In this document: positions 1 to 7,904 of the stretch, in pieces
How the letters are laid out: the number at the start of each line of letters is the position of its first letter
How positions within the stretch are numbered: the first letter of the stretch is position 1
Assembly: GCA_002869605.1 (NCBI GenBank)
Contig: PKUI01000170.1
Coordinates: 1-64,000 of the forward strand
Direction of reading: 5' to 3'
Source: Desulfuromonas sp.
Lineage (GTDB): Bacteria; Desulfobacterota; Desulfuromonadia; Desulfuromonadales; SZUA-401
DNA: 64,000 nucleotides
Notes under the pieces: generated by a model
The model's database searches: none
Seen by the model: only the letters and a program-made list of their open reading frames with translations
What the model was told of the DNA's origin: nothing
Translations under genes and position numbers: made by a program

Positions 1-681
1 CGCATCAAGTTCCGCGACTACAGCAAGAACGGCCAGAACGAGTTCGCCTTCTACAAGGAGATGTGCATGCACTGCGCCGACCCGGCGTGTGCCTCGGTCT
101 GCCCGGTCGGCGCCTTCAAGAAGACCGAGCTCGGCCCGGTCATCTACGACGCCGATCGCTGCATCGGCTGCCGCTTCTGCATGATCGCCTGCCCGTTCGG
201 GGTCCCGAAGTACGAATGGAGCAAGGCGTTGCCGCTGGTGAAAAAATGCACCGGCTGCCATGAGCGGGTCAAGGAAGGGATGAAGCCGGCCTGTGCCACC
301 GCCTGCCCCACGGCGATCAGCTACGGCCCACGCAACGAGATGCTCCAGGAAGCGGAGCGCCGTCTCGCCAAGTATCCCGATCGCTACATCAACAAAGTCT
401 ACGGCAAGGACGAGGCGGGCGGCACCAGCGTCATCTACCTCACCAGCCTGCCGTTCGACGAGCTCGGCTTCAAGCCGGTGACCATGCGCGCACTGCCGAG
501 CTTCACCTGGCAGGCACTGCGCCTGGTGCCCGGGATCTTCCTCGGCGTCGGCGGCACCCTCTCGGCGCTGTCGTGGGTCAACCACCGCCGCGAGCGGCTC
601 AAGCGGGAGCAGGAAGAAGAGCAACAGCAACAGGCGGCGGTCGAGATCGACGCCCCTAACGACAAGGAGGAGCAGTCATGA
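1..681 (+). CDS. hybA: 4Fe-4S dicluster electron-transfer subunit, HybA-like (5' truncated)
   Basis: The reading frame is open from base 1, so the N-terminus lies outside the window. The visible part has successive ferredoxin-type Cys motifs (MCMHCADPACASVCP, then CIGCRFCMIACPF, then KKCTGCHERV and CATACP), as in four-cluster proteins that pass electrons between a periplasmic oxidoreductase and a membrane quinone subunit. Near the C-terminus is a hydrophobic segment (LVPGIFLGVGGTLSALSWV) followed by a charged, Gln/Glu-rich tail. This resembles HybA of hydrogenase-2, which is membrane-anchored at its C-terminus. The stop overlaps the start of the HybB-like gene (ATGA at 678-681), so the two are translationally coupled. 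A DmsB/NrfC-type subunit of another oxidoreductase is possible, because the catalytic subunit is not visible. Confidence 0.8.
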   Translation, partial: RIKFRDYSKNGQNEFAFYKEMCMHCADPACASVCPVGAFKKTELGPVIYDADRCIGCRFCMIACPFGVPKYEWSKALPLVKKCTGCHERVKEGMKPACATACPTAISYGPRNEMLQEAERRLAKYPDRYINKVYGKDEAGGTSVIYLTSLPFDELGFKPVTMRALPSFTWQALRLVPGIFLGVGGTLSALSWVNHRRERLKREQEEEQQQQAAVEIDAPNDKEEQS

Positions 682-1868
682 CCGCGGCTCGTCGTATCGC
701 CGATGAAGTGAAAGGCTTCCACGGCTTCATCAAATTCCTCATGGTGCTGGTCGGTCTCAGCGCGGTCGCCTCACTGGCGCGCTTCGCCTTCGGCCTCGGC
801 GCCACCACCAACCTCAACGACACCTACCCGTGGGGATTGTGGATCTCGTTCGACGTGGTCACCGCAGTACCATTGGCGGCCGGCGCCTTTACCCTCGGCG
901 CCATCGTGCACTGCTTCGGCATCAAGAAGCTCGAGCCGCTGGTGCGCCCGGCGATCGTCACCGGTTTCCTCGGCTACTCGCTGGTCAGCGTCGGGCTGCT
1001 GCTCGACCTCGGTCAGCCGCAGCGTGGCTGGCACGTGCTGCGCTACTGGAACGTGCATTCGCCGATGTTTGAGGTCTCGATGTGCGTGATGGCTTACACC
1101 ACCGTACTGTTCCTCGAGTTCCTCTCGCCGGTTGCCGAACGCTTCGGCTGGCACGTGCCTCTGCGCGTGCTACGCTGGCTGGAGATGCCGCTGGTGGTCG
1201 CCGCAGCGGCGATCTCGACCCTGCACCAGAGTTCGCTCGGCACCTTCTTCCTGATCACCGTCGACAAGCTGCACGAGCTCTGGTACAACCCGCTGCTGCC
1301 GCTGCTGTTCTGGATCAGTGCGATTGCCACCGGCCTGTCGATTATCATCGTCGAGGCAACCGCCAGCCACAAGTGGATGGGACAGCCGAACGAAGGTGAG
1401 CTGCTGCGCACCCTGGCCAAGATCCTCCCCTGGATCCTAGGTGTCTACCTCACGGTGCGTATCGGCAGTCTGCTGCTGCTCACCCACGGACCACTGTTCA
1501 ATCGCCCGGGCCTGACCTTCTCGTTCTTCCTCGAGGTCGGGGTCGGTTTCGCGCTGCCGTTTTTGATGCTGCTGCGCAGCAAGGTACGGCTCGACGATCG
1601 ACTGCGCACCATCGCCGCCTGCCTGGTGATTTTCGGCCTGGTGATGAACCGCTTCAACGTCTCGATGATCGGCATGATGGACCCGCAACATATCTACCTC
1701 CCCTCAATCATCGAGACCGTAGTCACCATCGGCATCATCGCCGCGCACATCCTGTTCTTCGTGCTGATCGCCAAGTACTTCCCGATCTTCGAACACCACC
1801 CGGAGACGGTCGACTACACCATCCCCGACCGGATACGCAAGATCGAGACGGCCGGCGAACAGGCCTAA
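678..1868 (+). CDS. hybB: NrfD/HybB-family integral membrane quinone-reductase subunit
   Basis: A 396-residue polytopic membrane protein with about ten hydrophobic segments and an early NLNDTYPWGLWISFD motif. This resembles the FPWGVWIAFD region of HybB, the membrane subunit that links periplasmic hydrogenase and its Fe-S subunit to the menaquinone pool. HPLVRPA-type and GHFNVNS-type regions of HybB also have counterparts here (EPLVRPAIV and WNVHSPMFE). The length is close to that of HybB. It starts inside the stop of the HybA-like gene and is followed by a strong terminator, so it is the last gene of its operon. The family is clear. Assignment to a hydrogenase rather than another NrfD-type complex is inferred from the HybA-like neighbour. 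Confidence 0.8.
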   Translation: MTAARRIADEVKGFHGFIKFLMVLVGLSAVASLARFAFGLGATTNLNDTYPWGLWISFDVVTAVPLAAGAFTLGAIVHCFGIKKLEPLVRPAIVTGFLGYSLVSVGLLLDLGQPQRGWHVLRYWNVHSPMFEVSMCVMAYTTVLFLEFLSPVAERFGWHVPLRVLRWLEMPLVVAAAAISTLHQSSLGTFFLITVDKLHELWYNPLLPLLFWISAIATGLSIIIVEATASHKWMGQPNEGELLRTLAKILPWILGVYLTVRIGSLLLLTHGPLFNRPGLTFSFFLEVGVGFALPFLMLLRSKVRLDDRLRTIAACLVIFGLVMNRFNVSMIGMMDPQHIYLPSIIETVVTIGIIAAHILFFVLIAKYFPIFEHHPETVDYTIPDRIRKIETAGEQA

Positions 1869-1886
1869 CCGTTAACCTTCACCCCC

Positions 1887-1918
1887 AACAAGCCTGCGGC
1901 AGCCGCCGCAGGCTTGTT
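1887..1918 (+). terminator. Intrinsic terminator of the hyb-like operon
   Basis: A perfect 14-bp stem (1887-1900 with 1905-1918) with a 4-nt loop, followed by a short T-rich run, 18 bp after the HybB-like stop codon. Confidence 0.85.
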
Positions 1919-1992
1919 TATTTCTGGACCTGGGCTCTCTATATCCCGCCACGTTGAACTTTACCTTTTCAGTGCTACGATGAGAGTATCTA

Positions 1993-2085
1993 GAAATGCC
2001 GACCCTGCCGCGAGGCAGGTACGGAAAGCCACGGGTCTTTCAACGTAATCCGACCCCAAGACGGCCAGGCTGCCTCAGGATATTT
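1993..2085 (+). promoter_or_regulatory. Candidate GEMM-type (c-di-GMP-I / cGAMP) riboswitch aptamer
   Basis: A hairpin with a GNRA loop (CCTGCC 2004-2009, GCGA, GGCAGG 2014-2019) is followed at once by ACGGAAAGCCACGGGTC (2021-2037). This matches the GACGCAAAGCC..GGGNC joining region of GEMM aptamers. A second stem follows (GGGTC 2033-2037 with GACCC 2052-2056), then ACGGCCAGGCTGCC (2061-2074), like the 3' P1 strand of this class. The P1 5' strand (near GAAATGCCGACC, 1994-2005) pairs poorly with that 3' strand by eye. This lowers confidence or points to a variant subclass. A GEMM switch ahead of a secreted protein fits what is known in Geobacter relatives. Confidence 0.6.
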
Positions 2086-2110
2086 CCCAGAGGTTTGCTT
2101 GGCTTTTTTT
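2067..2110 (+). terminator. Probable expression-platform terminator of the riboswitch
   Basis: AGGCTGCCTC (2067-2076), which includes the last strand of the candidate aptamer, can instead pair imperfectly with GAGGTTTGCTT (2090-2100) and is followed by GGCTTTTTTT. Because the same bases serve the aptamer and the terminator stem, ligand binding would be expected to prevent termination (an ON switch). This is inferred from pairing done by eye. Confidence 0.5.
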
Positions 2111-2237
2111 GTGGTTCAGTAATGAGAAAGGGGTGCTGCAAGACAGATGTAAAACTCCATAAAATGGGACCACTACCACATATCCCCGCGCTGAACTCAC
2201 AGGGAGGTTAATTGAACAAAGAGAAAGGAGATTAGGC

Positions 2238-3881
2238 ATGAAAAGACGGATAAAGATTATTTTATTTGCCGCATTTACCTCCCTGCTGCTGATTGCCTCA
2301 CCGTCTTTTGCGGTAGACCAACTGGGGCTCTTTGAGCTCGACGGTAATGCCACAGACGGCATCACCTCCACCGCCGACGACTGGGAAACGCTCTATAACG
2401 GTGGCGGAAGCGCCAACGTCTTTACCGGCGTCACACCCGACCCCTCACCACTGAGTATTTTCACCGGAGGACGCAAGGACATTCAGGACATCGATCAATG
2501 GGGCTATAAGACCGGCGCCGTCCCCGACAAGTCGGACATTACCAACGCCTATGCCGCCGCGTACGACGACAACGGCGACCTGATCATCTACTTCGGCGCC
2601 GACCGCTTCACCAACGCAGGTGATACATTCCTAGGCTTCTGGTTCTTCCAGCAGGAAATCGGCCTCGATAACGGTTCGTTTACCGGCCTGCATACCCCGG
2701 GCGACACCTTGGTGCTGGTCAACTTCCCGCAGGCCGCCAACGCCGTCCCACTTATCCAGGTGGTCGAGTGGGATCCGAGCTGCAGCAAGGCGAGCAGCAA
2801 CAACCCGCAAGTCGGAGAATGCGCGGCGGCCAACTTGAAACTGCGTGCCGGGGTCGAGGGGGCTGGCGCGATCTGTAGCGACAACGTCGACCCACAGTAC
2901 GCCTGCGCCATCTCCAACACCGAAGGGGGAGCCAACGACCCGACAGCATCCCCTTGGGACTATCTCTCGAAGGACGGCCTGATCAACATGTTTCCGTACG
3001 AAACCTTCTTCTCCGGAGGAATCAATATCAGCGAGCTGATCGGCATCGACGTCTGCTTCGCCAGCTTCATGGCCGAATCCCGCTCCTCGAGCTCCTTTAC
3101 CGCTTCGCTGAAGGATTTTGTCCTCGACTCCTTCCCGGTATGTTCAATCTCGGTCACCAAGGATTGCACGAACCCGAGGTTCAATCCCGCCGATAACACC
3201 ATCATCTACGACATCACCGGCGTGGTGACCAATGACGGCATCGGCACGGTCTACAATATCCAGATCACCGACACCCCGCCCTTCGACAGCCCCATCCCGG
3301 CGATTGCTTCCCTGGGCAGCGGAGCAAGCGAGCCATATGCCGGCACCATGAGCGTACCTCTGGTCAAGAACGGCACCGGAGACACGATAACCGCAACCGC
3401 CAACACCAACCAGGACGGGATAAGCGGCACCCAACTCACGGCAACCGCTAAAGACACCTGCCCCAACCTGCAGATCAGCCCGGCACTGGCGATCAGCAAG
3501 GACTGTACGACCTCACTCACCCTGACCGACTCGACCCCCATCTATGTCGCCGCCCAGGTTAACGTCACCGGTGAGGTCTGTAATGTCGGGGATACTCGGG
3601 TCGACAACGTCAGTGTCACCGATGACAAGTCGGGGCTGCTGCTTTCAGGCGTCTCACTCAAAGCACCTGCAGACCCTGCCAATCCGGGTGAAACAGAAGG
3701 GGCGTGCATGAACTACTCCGGCAGTTACCTGCCGGATGAGGCCCTCGATGCCGTGCAGACTGCGACGACAGACCCGACCGCAGTCCTTTTCACCGACACG
3801 GCAACCGCCAACGGCACCGACATCTTCGGCAACGCCGTCACCGAACAGACCGACATGGCCGAGTGTCCGCTCTGTCCGTAA
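2238..3881 (+). CDS. Large secreted protein with DUF11-like repeats
   Basis: A 547-residue protein with a clear Sec signal peptide (MKRRIK, hydrophobic stretch, SPSFA with cleavage near residue 25). It starts after an AGAAAGGAG ribosome-binding site. The N-terminal half is a unique, Cys-containing, Gly/Asp-rich region. The C-terminal half has two tandem beta-sandwich-like repeats, each beginning with a 'sKDCT' motif (SVTKDCTNPRF and AISKDCTTSLT) and containing 'VTNDG..YNIQITD' and 'VCNVGDTRVDNVSVTD' strands typical of DUF11/conserved-repeat surface proteins. The role is unknown; extracellular adhesion or matrix is the usual guess for such repeats. The 5' leader carries a candidate cyclic-dinucleotide riboswitch, which would tie expression to surface or biofilm signalling. 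Followed by a strong terminator. Confidence 0.8.
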   Translation: MKRRIKIILFAAFTSLLLIASPSFAVDQLGLFELDGNATDGITSTADDWETLYNGGGSANVFTGVTPDPSPLSIFTGGRKDIQDIDQWGYKTGAVPDKSDITNAYAAAYDDNGDLIIYFGADRFTNAGDTFLGFWFFQQEIGLDNGSFTGLHTPGDTLVLVNFPQAANAVPLIQVVEWDPSCSKASSNNPQVGECAAANLKLRAGVEGAGAICSDNVDPQYACAISNTEGGANDPTASPWDYLSKDGLINMFPYETFFSGGINISELIGIDVCFASFMAESRSSSSFTASLKDFVLDSFPVCSISVTKDCTNPRFNPADNTIIYDITGVVTNDGIGTVYNIQITDTPPFDSPIPAIASLGSGASEPYAGTMSVPLVKNGTGDTITATANTNQDGISGTQLTATAKDTCPNLQISPALAISKDCTTSLTLTDSTPIYVAAQVNVTGEVCNVGDTRVDNVSVTDDKSGLLLSGVSLKAPADPANPGETEGACMNYSGSYLPDEALDAVQTATTDPTAVLFTDTATANGTDIFGNAVTEQTDMAECPLCP

Positions 3882-3907
3882 ACTGGCCATTAATTCAGGC
3901 CCTTAAC

Positions 3908-3941
3908 AAACGGGTGATGGAAAACCTCCATCACCCGTTTT
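3908..3941 (+). terminator. Intrinsic terminator after the secreted-protein gene
   Basis: The stem AAACGGGTGATGG (3908-3920) pairs with CCATCACCCGTTT (3928-3940), with a 7-nt loop and a T-rich tail. Confidence 0.85.
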
Positions 3942-4028
3942 ACGAGAACAGGTATCACCCTGGCCAAGGTCCGTAGTGATCAGAGCGTCTGCATCGGCAT
4001 CGCCGAGAACATGCAGCCTGAACGAAAA

Positions 4029-4056
4029 AGGGGCCGCGGAAACATCCGCGGCCCCT
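4029..4056 (-). terminator. Intrinsic terminator of the chemoreceptor gene
   Basis: A 12-bp GC-rich stem (4029-4040 with 4045-4056). On the minus strand it is followed by CTTTTTCG, and it lies just beyond the minus-strand stop at 4094. Confidence 0.85.
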
Positions 4057-4093
4057 AGCCTATTCTCGTTAATCGCTCCGCTTTGCGAGGCGG

Positions 4094-6400
4094 TTAAAAC
4101 GTCTCAAAGTCGTTATCGAATGTGTCCAGCGCAACACGCATAACCTCGCGAGGTGCCGTGCTCGCCCCAGCAGGAGACTTTTCCGTAACGGACTGATGCT
4201 CCCATTGCCCAACCTGCCGAACATCGTGCAGCGTCTCGTTATCTACCTTGAAGAAAGCGATGGTATCCGCCATCTGTTCGGACTGTCCCGCAAGCTCTTC
4301 TGCGGTTGAAGCCATCTCTTCGCTGGTCGACGCGTTCTGCTGGATCACGGCATCAAGCTGCTGGATCGCCCTGGCAATCTGGTCGGCTCCGGCATCCTGT
4401 TCACGGCTGGCCGCGGCAATCTCCTGAACCAGTTCGGCGGTACGCTGGATATTGGGGACCAGATTTCCAAGAGCCTCTCCTGCATGCTCAGCCACACTCA
4501 CACTCGATACGGAAAGGTCGTTGATCTCGGCGGCAGCCAGCTGGCTCCGTTCTGCGAGTTTGCGAACTTCAGCTGCAACCACCGCGAACCCTTTCCCGGA
4601 CTCCCCGGCACGAGCCGCCTCGATAGCCGCGTTAAGCGCCAAAAGGTTGGTCTGACGTGCAATCTCCTCAACAATCACGATCTTCTCGGCAATGTTGCGC
4701 ATGGCGGCCACCGTCTGTTCGACGGACTCCCCCGTGGTCCGGGCATCAACGGCCCCCTCAAGGGCGATCTGCTCGGTCTGCTTCGCGTTATCAGCGTTCT
4801 GGCGAATATTTGAAACCATCTGCTCAACAGTTGAGGAAGCTTCTTCGACACTCGATGCCTGTTCGGTAGCCCCCTGCGACATCTCCTCGGAGGAAGAACT
4901 CAAAGCCTGGCTGCCGCTGGTCACTTCCGCCGAGGCGCGCTGTACATTACCAATGACATCTCCGAGCACCTCGACCATCCTGTTCAATGCCAGTCCTAGG
5001 CGATCCTGCTCAGAGCGTACAACCGTCTTAACCGTCAAGTTACCCCGCGCAATCTCCCCAGCGACACTGGCGGTCGACTCCAGATTGTCCGACATCCTGT
5101 CGAGCGCCCTGCCCAGCTGACCGACCTCGTCCTGCTGTTTCAGCTGCAGGCGCTGAGAAAAATCGCCGAGCGCTATTTTTTCGGCGAGCTCCACGGCGCG
5201 GCTTACCGGGCGGATGATGCCGGCGGCCATCGACAGGCCGGCGACAATCGCAATCACGGTCATCAGCAGCGCAATTGCGGCGATCCAGCGTGCCATCGAG
5301 CTGAGAAAGCCGGATATGCGTTGTTGCGACGCCACGAAATCGCTGGTCAGAAAGTCGGCAACAATCACCCAGTCCCACGGTTGGTAATAACTGACCGCCA
5401 GGACTTTTTGTTGTATTTCTCCGTGTTCATCCTTCACCGGGTGCGAAAGAAAAGCAACCGGGATATCCTCGCCAACACCGCGATGTAGTTTCTCGGCAAC
5501 AGACAGGATCCTTTCTCCGAAACGATCTCCCTGCGCATCGCTCTCTTCCAGAATGCTTCGCCCTTCCAAACGCACGTCTTTGGCCAGGATATAGCGTCCT
5601 CGATCTTTGCCGGTTGCGCCGAGGATCGTCACACCACCCGACTTGCCGACCGACATCCCCTTGATACCATCGCGCAGGCTGGTGACGTTCTCCTGCTTGA
5701 TCCCCACGTAGAGGATCCCGACAACATCTCCTGCGGGTGAAAGAATCGGCTCGTAGGCAGTGACATACCAGGCATTGACCACGTAGGCGCGGCCGTAAAA
5801 TGTCTCGCCACGCAGGACGGCTTCGACCACCGGATTTTTTTTGCCGTCCGGGTTGGTATGCGGGATATAGGTCCCGATAGCGCGTGCCCCATCGAGTTTT
5901 TCGACATTGGTCGCGACACGCAGCATGTCACCAGCCTCGTTCATGCGCTGGAAGATGGTACTAGTTGCCCCGGTCAGACGCTTGACTTCGTCGACAATCG
6001 GGGTGGTCTTTTCCACGCTACGGTTCTGCGCGAGCCAGGTATCGCCAACGAACATGCGCGGGAGCGTGGTCACGGTCTCCTGCCCGGTATACTGGTTGAC
6101 GGCCTGCCAGCTTACCGGCTGCTGATTATCAAAAAAGGTTTCCCCCTGGCGATCATAGACATCGCGCGCCGCCACCAAGGCATACCCCATCGCCTGCTCC
6201 AGGGACTCCTGCATCGAATGCAACATAAGGTAGACATCTTCTGCAGCCTTGCTCGCCTCAAGGCGTACCAACTGATCAATCTCTTCTCCCACCGAATGCT
6301 GAACCCTATCCTTCTGCACAAAGGTAATCATAAGGACAATGACGATGGTCACGACAACCGGCACAATGGACAACAACAACAGCTTGCTCTTCAGTTTCAT
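4094..6400 (-). CDS. Methyl-accepting chemotaxis protein with extracellular Cache domain
   Basis: A 768-residue chemoreceptor. An N-terminal transmembrane helix (residues ~7-28) is followed by a large periplasmic region with Cache features ([23 protein letters not shown], then [10 protein letters not shown]), a second transmembrane helix (~365-390), a HAMP domain ([20 protein letters not shown]), and a cytoplasmic signalling domain with the hairpin tip [23 protein letters not shown]. Cache domains of this type commonly bind small carboxylates or other metabolites; the ligand cannot be read here. The last five residues, DFETF, resemble the NWETF tail that tethers the methyltransferase CheR in enteric receptors, after a long flexible linker. 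It is a single gene with its own terminator. The start is supported by a CAGGAG site 8 nt upstream. Confidence 0.95.
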   Translation of the reverse strand: MKLKSKLLLLSIVPVVVTIVIVLMITFVQKDRVQHSVGEEIDQLVRLEASKAAEDVYLMLHSMQESLEQAMGYALVAARDVYDRQGETFFDNQQPVSWQAVNQYTGQETVTTLPRMFVGDTWLAQNRSVEKTTPIVDEVKRLTGATSTIFQRMNEAGDMLRVATNVEKLDGARAIGTYIPHTNPDGKKNPVVEAVLRGETFYGRAYVVNAWYVTAYEPILSPAGDVVGILYVGIKQENVTSLRDGIKGMSVGKSGGVTILGATGKDRGRYILAKDVRLEGRSILEESDAQGDRFGERILSVAEKLHRGVGEDIPVAFLSHPVKDEHGEIQQKVLAVSYYQPWDWVIVADFLTSDFVASQQRISGFLSSMARWIAAIALLMTVIAIVAGLSMAAGIIRPVSRAVELAEKIALGDFSQRLQLKQQDEVGQLGRALDRMSDNLESTASVAGEIARGNLTVKTVVRSEQDRLGLALNRMVEVLGDVIGNVQRASAEVTSGSQALSSSSEEMSQGATEQASSVEEASSTVEQMVSNIRQNADNAKQTEQIALEGAVDARTTGESVEQTVAAMRNIAEKIVIVEEIARQTNLLALNAAIEAARAGESGKGFAVVAAEVRKLAERSQLAAAEINDLSVSSVSVAEHAGEALGNLVPNIQRTAELVQEIAAASREQDAGADQIARAIQQLDAVIQQNASTSEEMASTAEELAGQSEQMADTIAFFKVDNETLHDVRQVGQWEHQSVTEKSPAGASTAPREVMRVALDTFDNDFETF

Positions 6401-6894
6401 CTATGACTCCTGTTTATTTCCTGACAAGCGGCAAATTCACCGGCCACCTACCATTTAGGGCAAACCTCAAAGCAGTATCCGTGCCGTATACAAAACGCAC
6501 ATAACCTATTGTTTGCAAACGCTTTTCTAATAAAGCGTATACACTTTAACTAAAGCCACTCCGTTAACACAATCGTCGCCCATTCTCCGGCCTTAGTTCT
6601 AGATAAAAGTCCAAAAATTAGTGCCTTCCCTGTGCCATTACGTCGAGAACCTGCGCGCAGAGACAAAAATCACACCCTCGGAAAAATTTGCGCAAAATGT
6701 AAAAAAGAGTACAGTCGCAGGAGTGGTCATTGCCGAGCTGCCATAAAAAAAACGAGCACGTGTCAAAAAATGTCCTCTTTTTCGGCAAAAAATTGGATCA
6801 GGCAATCGCCTTAGGCACCTGGCTGCGCTTAACCTCATGTGCCCCCAGGTGTCACCCCAGGCTTTGCCATGAGCCTGTACTTTCATCACAAAAA
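6401..6894. other. Intergenic region without a supported gene
   Basis: A 494-bp, AT-richer stretch between two minus-strand genes. The short ORFs here overlap each other and lack ribosome-binding sites. The only structure I noted is an inverted repeat, ACGCTTT-tctaat-AAAGCGT (6519-6538, with one extra T), about 120 bp upstream of the chemoreceptor start. It could be an operator or chance. Confidence 0.4.
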
Positions 6895-6918
6895 AGGGCA
6901 GCCGGTTAAGGCTGCCCT
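6895..6918 (-). terminator. Intrinsic terminator of the Spy-like gene
   Basis: A perfect 9-bp stem, AGGGCAGCC (6895-6903) with GGCTGCCCT (6910-6918). An A-tract on the left gives a U-run in the minus-strand transcript. Confidence 0.85.
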
Positions 6919-6948
6919 GATTGTGTCTCTAGCAAGCGGTCTGTCGGA

Positions 6949-7452
6949 CTACATCATCCCCTTGCCCTGTTTCCCGTGTTTGCCGTGTTGTTTGCCTCCC
7001 TTGCGCGGTGCCAGTTTCTCGGCCAGTTCGCGCTGCTCGGGGGTCAGAAGCTTGAGGGTCTCGCTGCGCACCGTGGCCCGCGACACGATCAACGCAGTTT
7101 TGGCATCGACCTGGGCGGCCAGCTCGGTACGGATGGCAGTGGCATCAATAGACTCAGCATCACACAGCTGGCGAACCTTCTCACGGCTGGCGGCGAGCTG
7201 CTCACGGTAGGGCGCATTCTTTTCAGCCGCCTGCTTGTGCAGATCCTCGATCTGCTGCTGCTGAGCTTCCGTCAGATCAAGAATCTCCGCCATGCGGTCC
7301 ATACGCCGGTCCATGCGATGCTCCATCCGCGTCTCCATGATCCCCTCATCGTCCCAGGGACCAAACCCGGGCCCTGCCAGGGCAGTGGAAACCATGGCTC
7401 CGTTTGTGATCAGCGCAACGACAAAAGCCCAGATCAGAATACGTGTTTTCAT
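6949..7452 (-). CDS. Spy/CpxP-family periplasmic protein
   Basis: A 167-residue secreted protein. The ATG at 7452 is chosen over the upstream in-frame one because AAGGAG sits just before it and a clean signal peptide follows (MKTRILIW...STALAGP). The mature part carries two LTxxQ-type motifs (LDLTEAQQQQIEDL and LLTPEQRELAEKL) in a predicted all-helical fold, the hallmark of Spy/CpxP chaperones and metal-resistance relatives such as CnrX/ZraP. It starts with a Met/Asp/Glu/Arg-rich segment containing EHRMDRRMDRM and ends with a His/Lys/Gly-rich tail that could bind metal. In enterics Spy is controlled by Bae and Cpx. A Bae-like operon lies just upstream in the opposite orientation, so a regulatory link is plausible but inferred. 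Confidence 0.88.
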   Translation of the reverse strand: MKTRILIWAFVVALITNGAMVSTALAGPGFGPWDDEGIMETRMEHRMDRRMDRMAEILDLTEAQQQQIEDLHKQAAEKNAPYREQLAASREKVRQLCDAESIDATAIRTELAAQVDAKTALIVSRATVRSETLKLLTPEQRELAEKLAPRKGGKQHGKHGKQGKGMM

Positions 7453-7581
7453 CTCGTTTCTCCTTTGTGTCTGAGTGAAAGTTTGAAAGCTCCTGCTTTC
7501 CTTGATTCCAGGTATATCGGCCAATCGTGCATGAAAAATGCAGCAAATGTGAAATCTCCGCAGAACATCCTTTTTATCCTT

Positions 7582-7725
7582 TCAAAGCTGTTCATCAACC
7601 AGATAGGTCAGCATCTGTTGTCTTCCCCTGCCCGGCAAATCCAATGGCAAGGCTTCCAGCATTTGCCTGTCATCGGAAAACTCTTCTTCGATCTGCTCCA
7701 GAAGACTTTCAAGCAATGTTTTCAT
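7582..7725 (-). CDS. Small acidic protein, function unknown
   Basis: A 47-residue ORF beginning MKTLLESLLEQIEEEF, chosen at 7725 because GGAGACAAT precedes the ATG at good spacing. The N-terminal half is an amphipathic, acidic helix; no known motif was seen. It is 130 bp upstream of the Spy-like gene on the same strand, so the two may share a transcript. I do not recognise it. Confidence 0.45.
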   Translation of the reverse strand: MKTLLESLLEQIEEEFSDDRQMLEALPLDLPGRGRQQMLTYLVDEQL

Positions 7726-7860
7726 ATTGTCTCCGCGTGTTTTTGATTGCTGTTCGTAAACATAACGGCGAATCAAGGAAGAAATGTGGAAGAAATAGGG
7801 AAACTTAGCTCTCTAGCGCAATCGGACTGGTCAGCACGCTGCGTTCGTGATAATCGAATA

Positions 7861-7879
7861 GAAACATCCACGATGTTTC
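7861..7879. promoter_or_regulatory. Perfect palindrome upstream of the efflux operon (candidate operator)
   Basis: GAAACATC-cac-GATGTTTC is a perfect 8-bp inverted repeat ending 25 bp before the proposed kinase start, in the divergent region between the efflux operon and the small-protein/Spy-like unit. It is a plausible binding site for the operon's own response regulator, but OmpR-type regulators more often use direct repeats, so this is tentative. Confidence 0.4.
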
Positions 7880-7904
7880 GAATAAACGGAGAGACCGCGA
7901 GAAA

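Noticed and set aside
6632..6814. 60-codon ORF in the chemoreceptor/Spy intergenic region
   Set aside because: No ribosome-binding site; overlapped by an equally unsupported minus-strand ORF.
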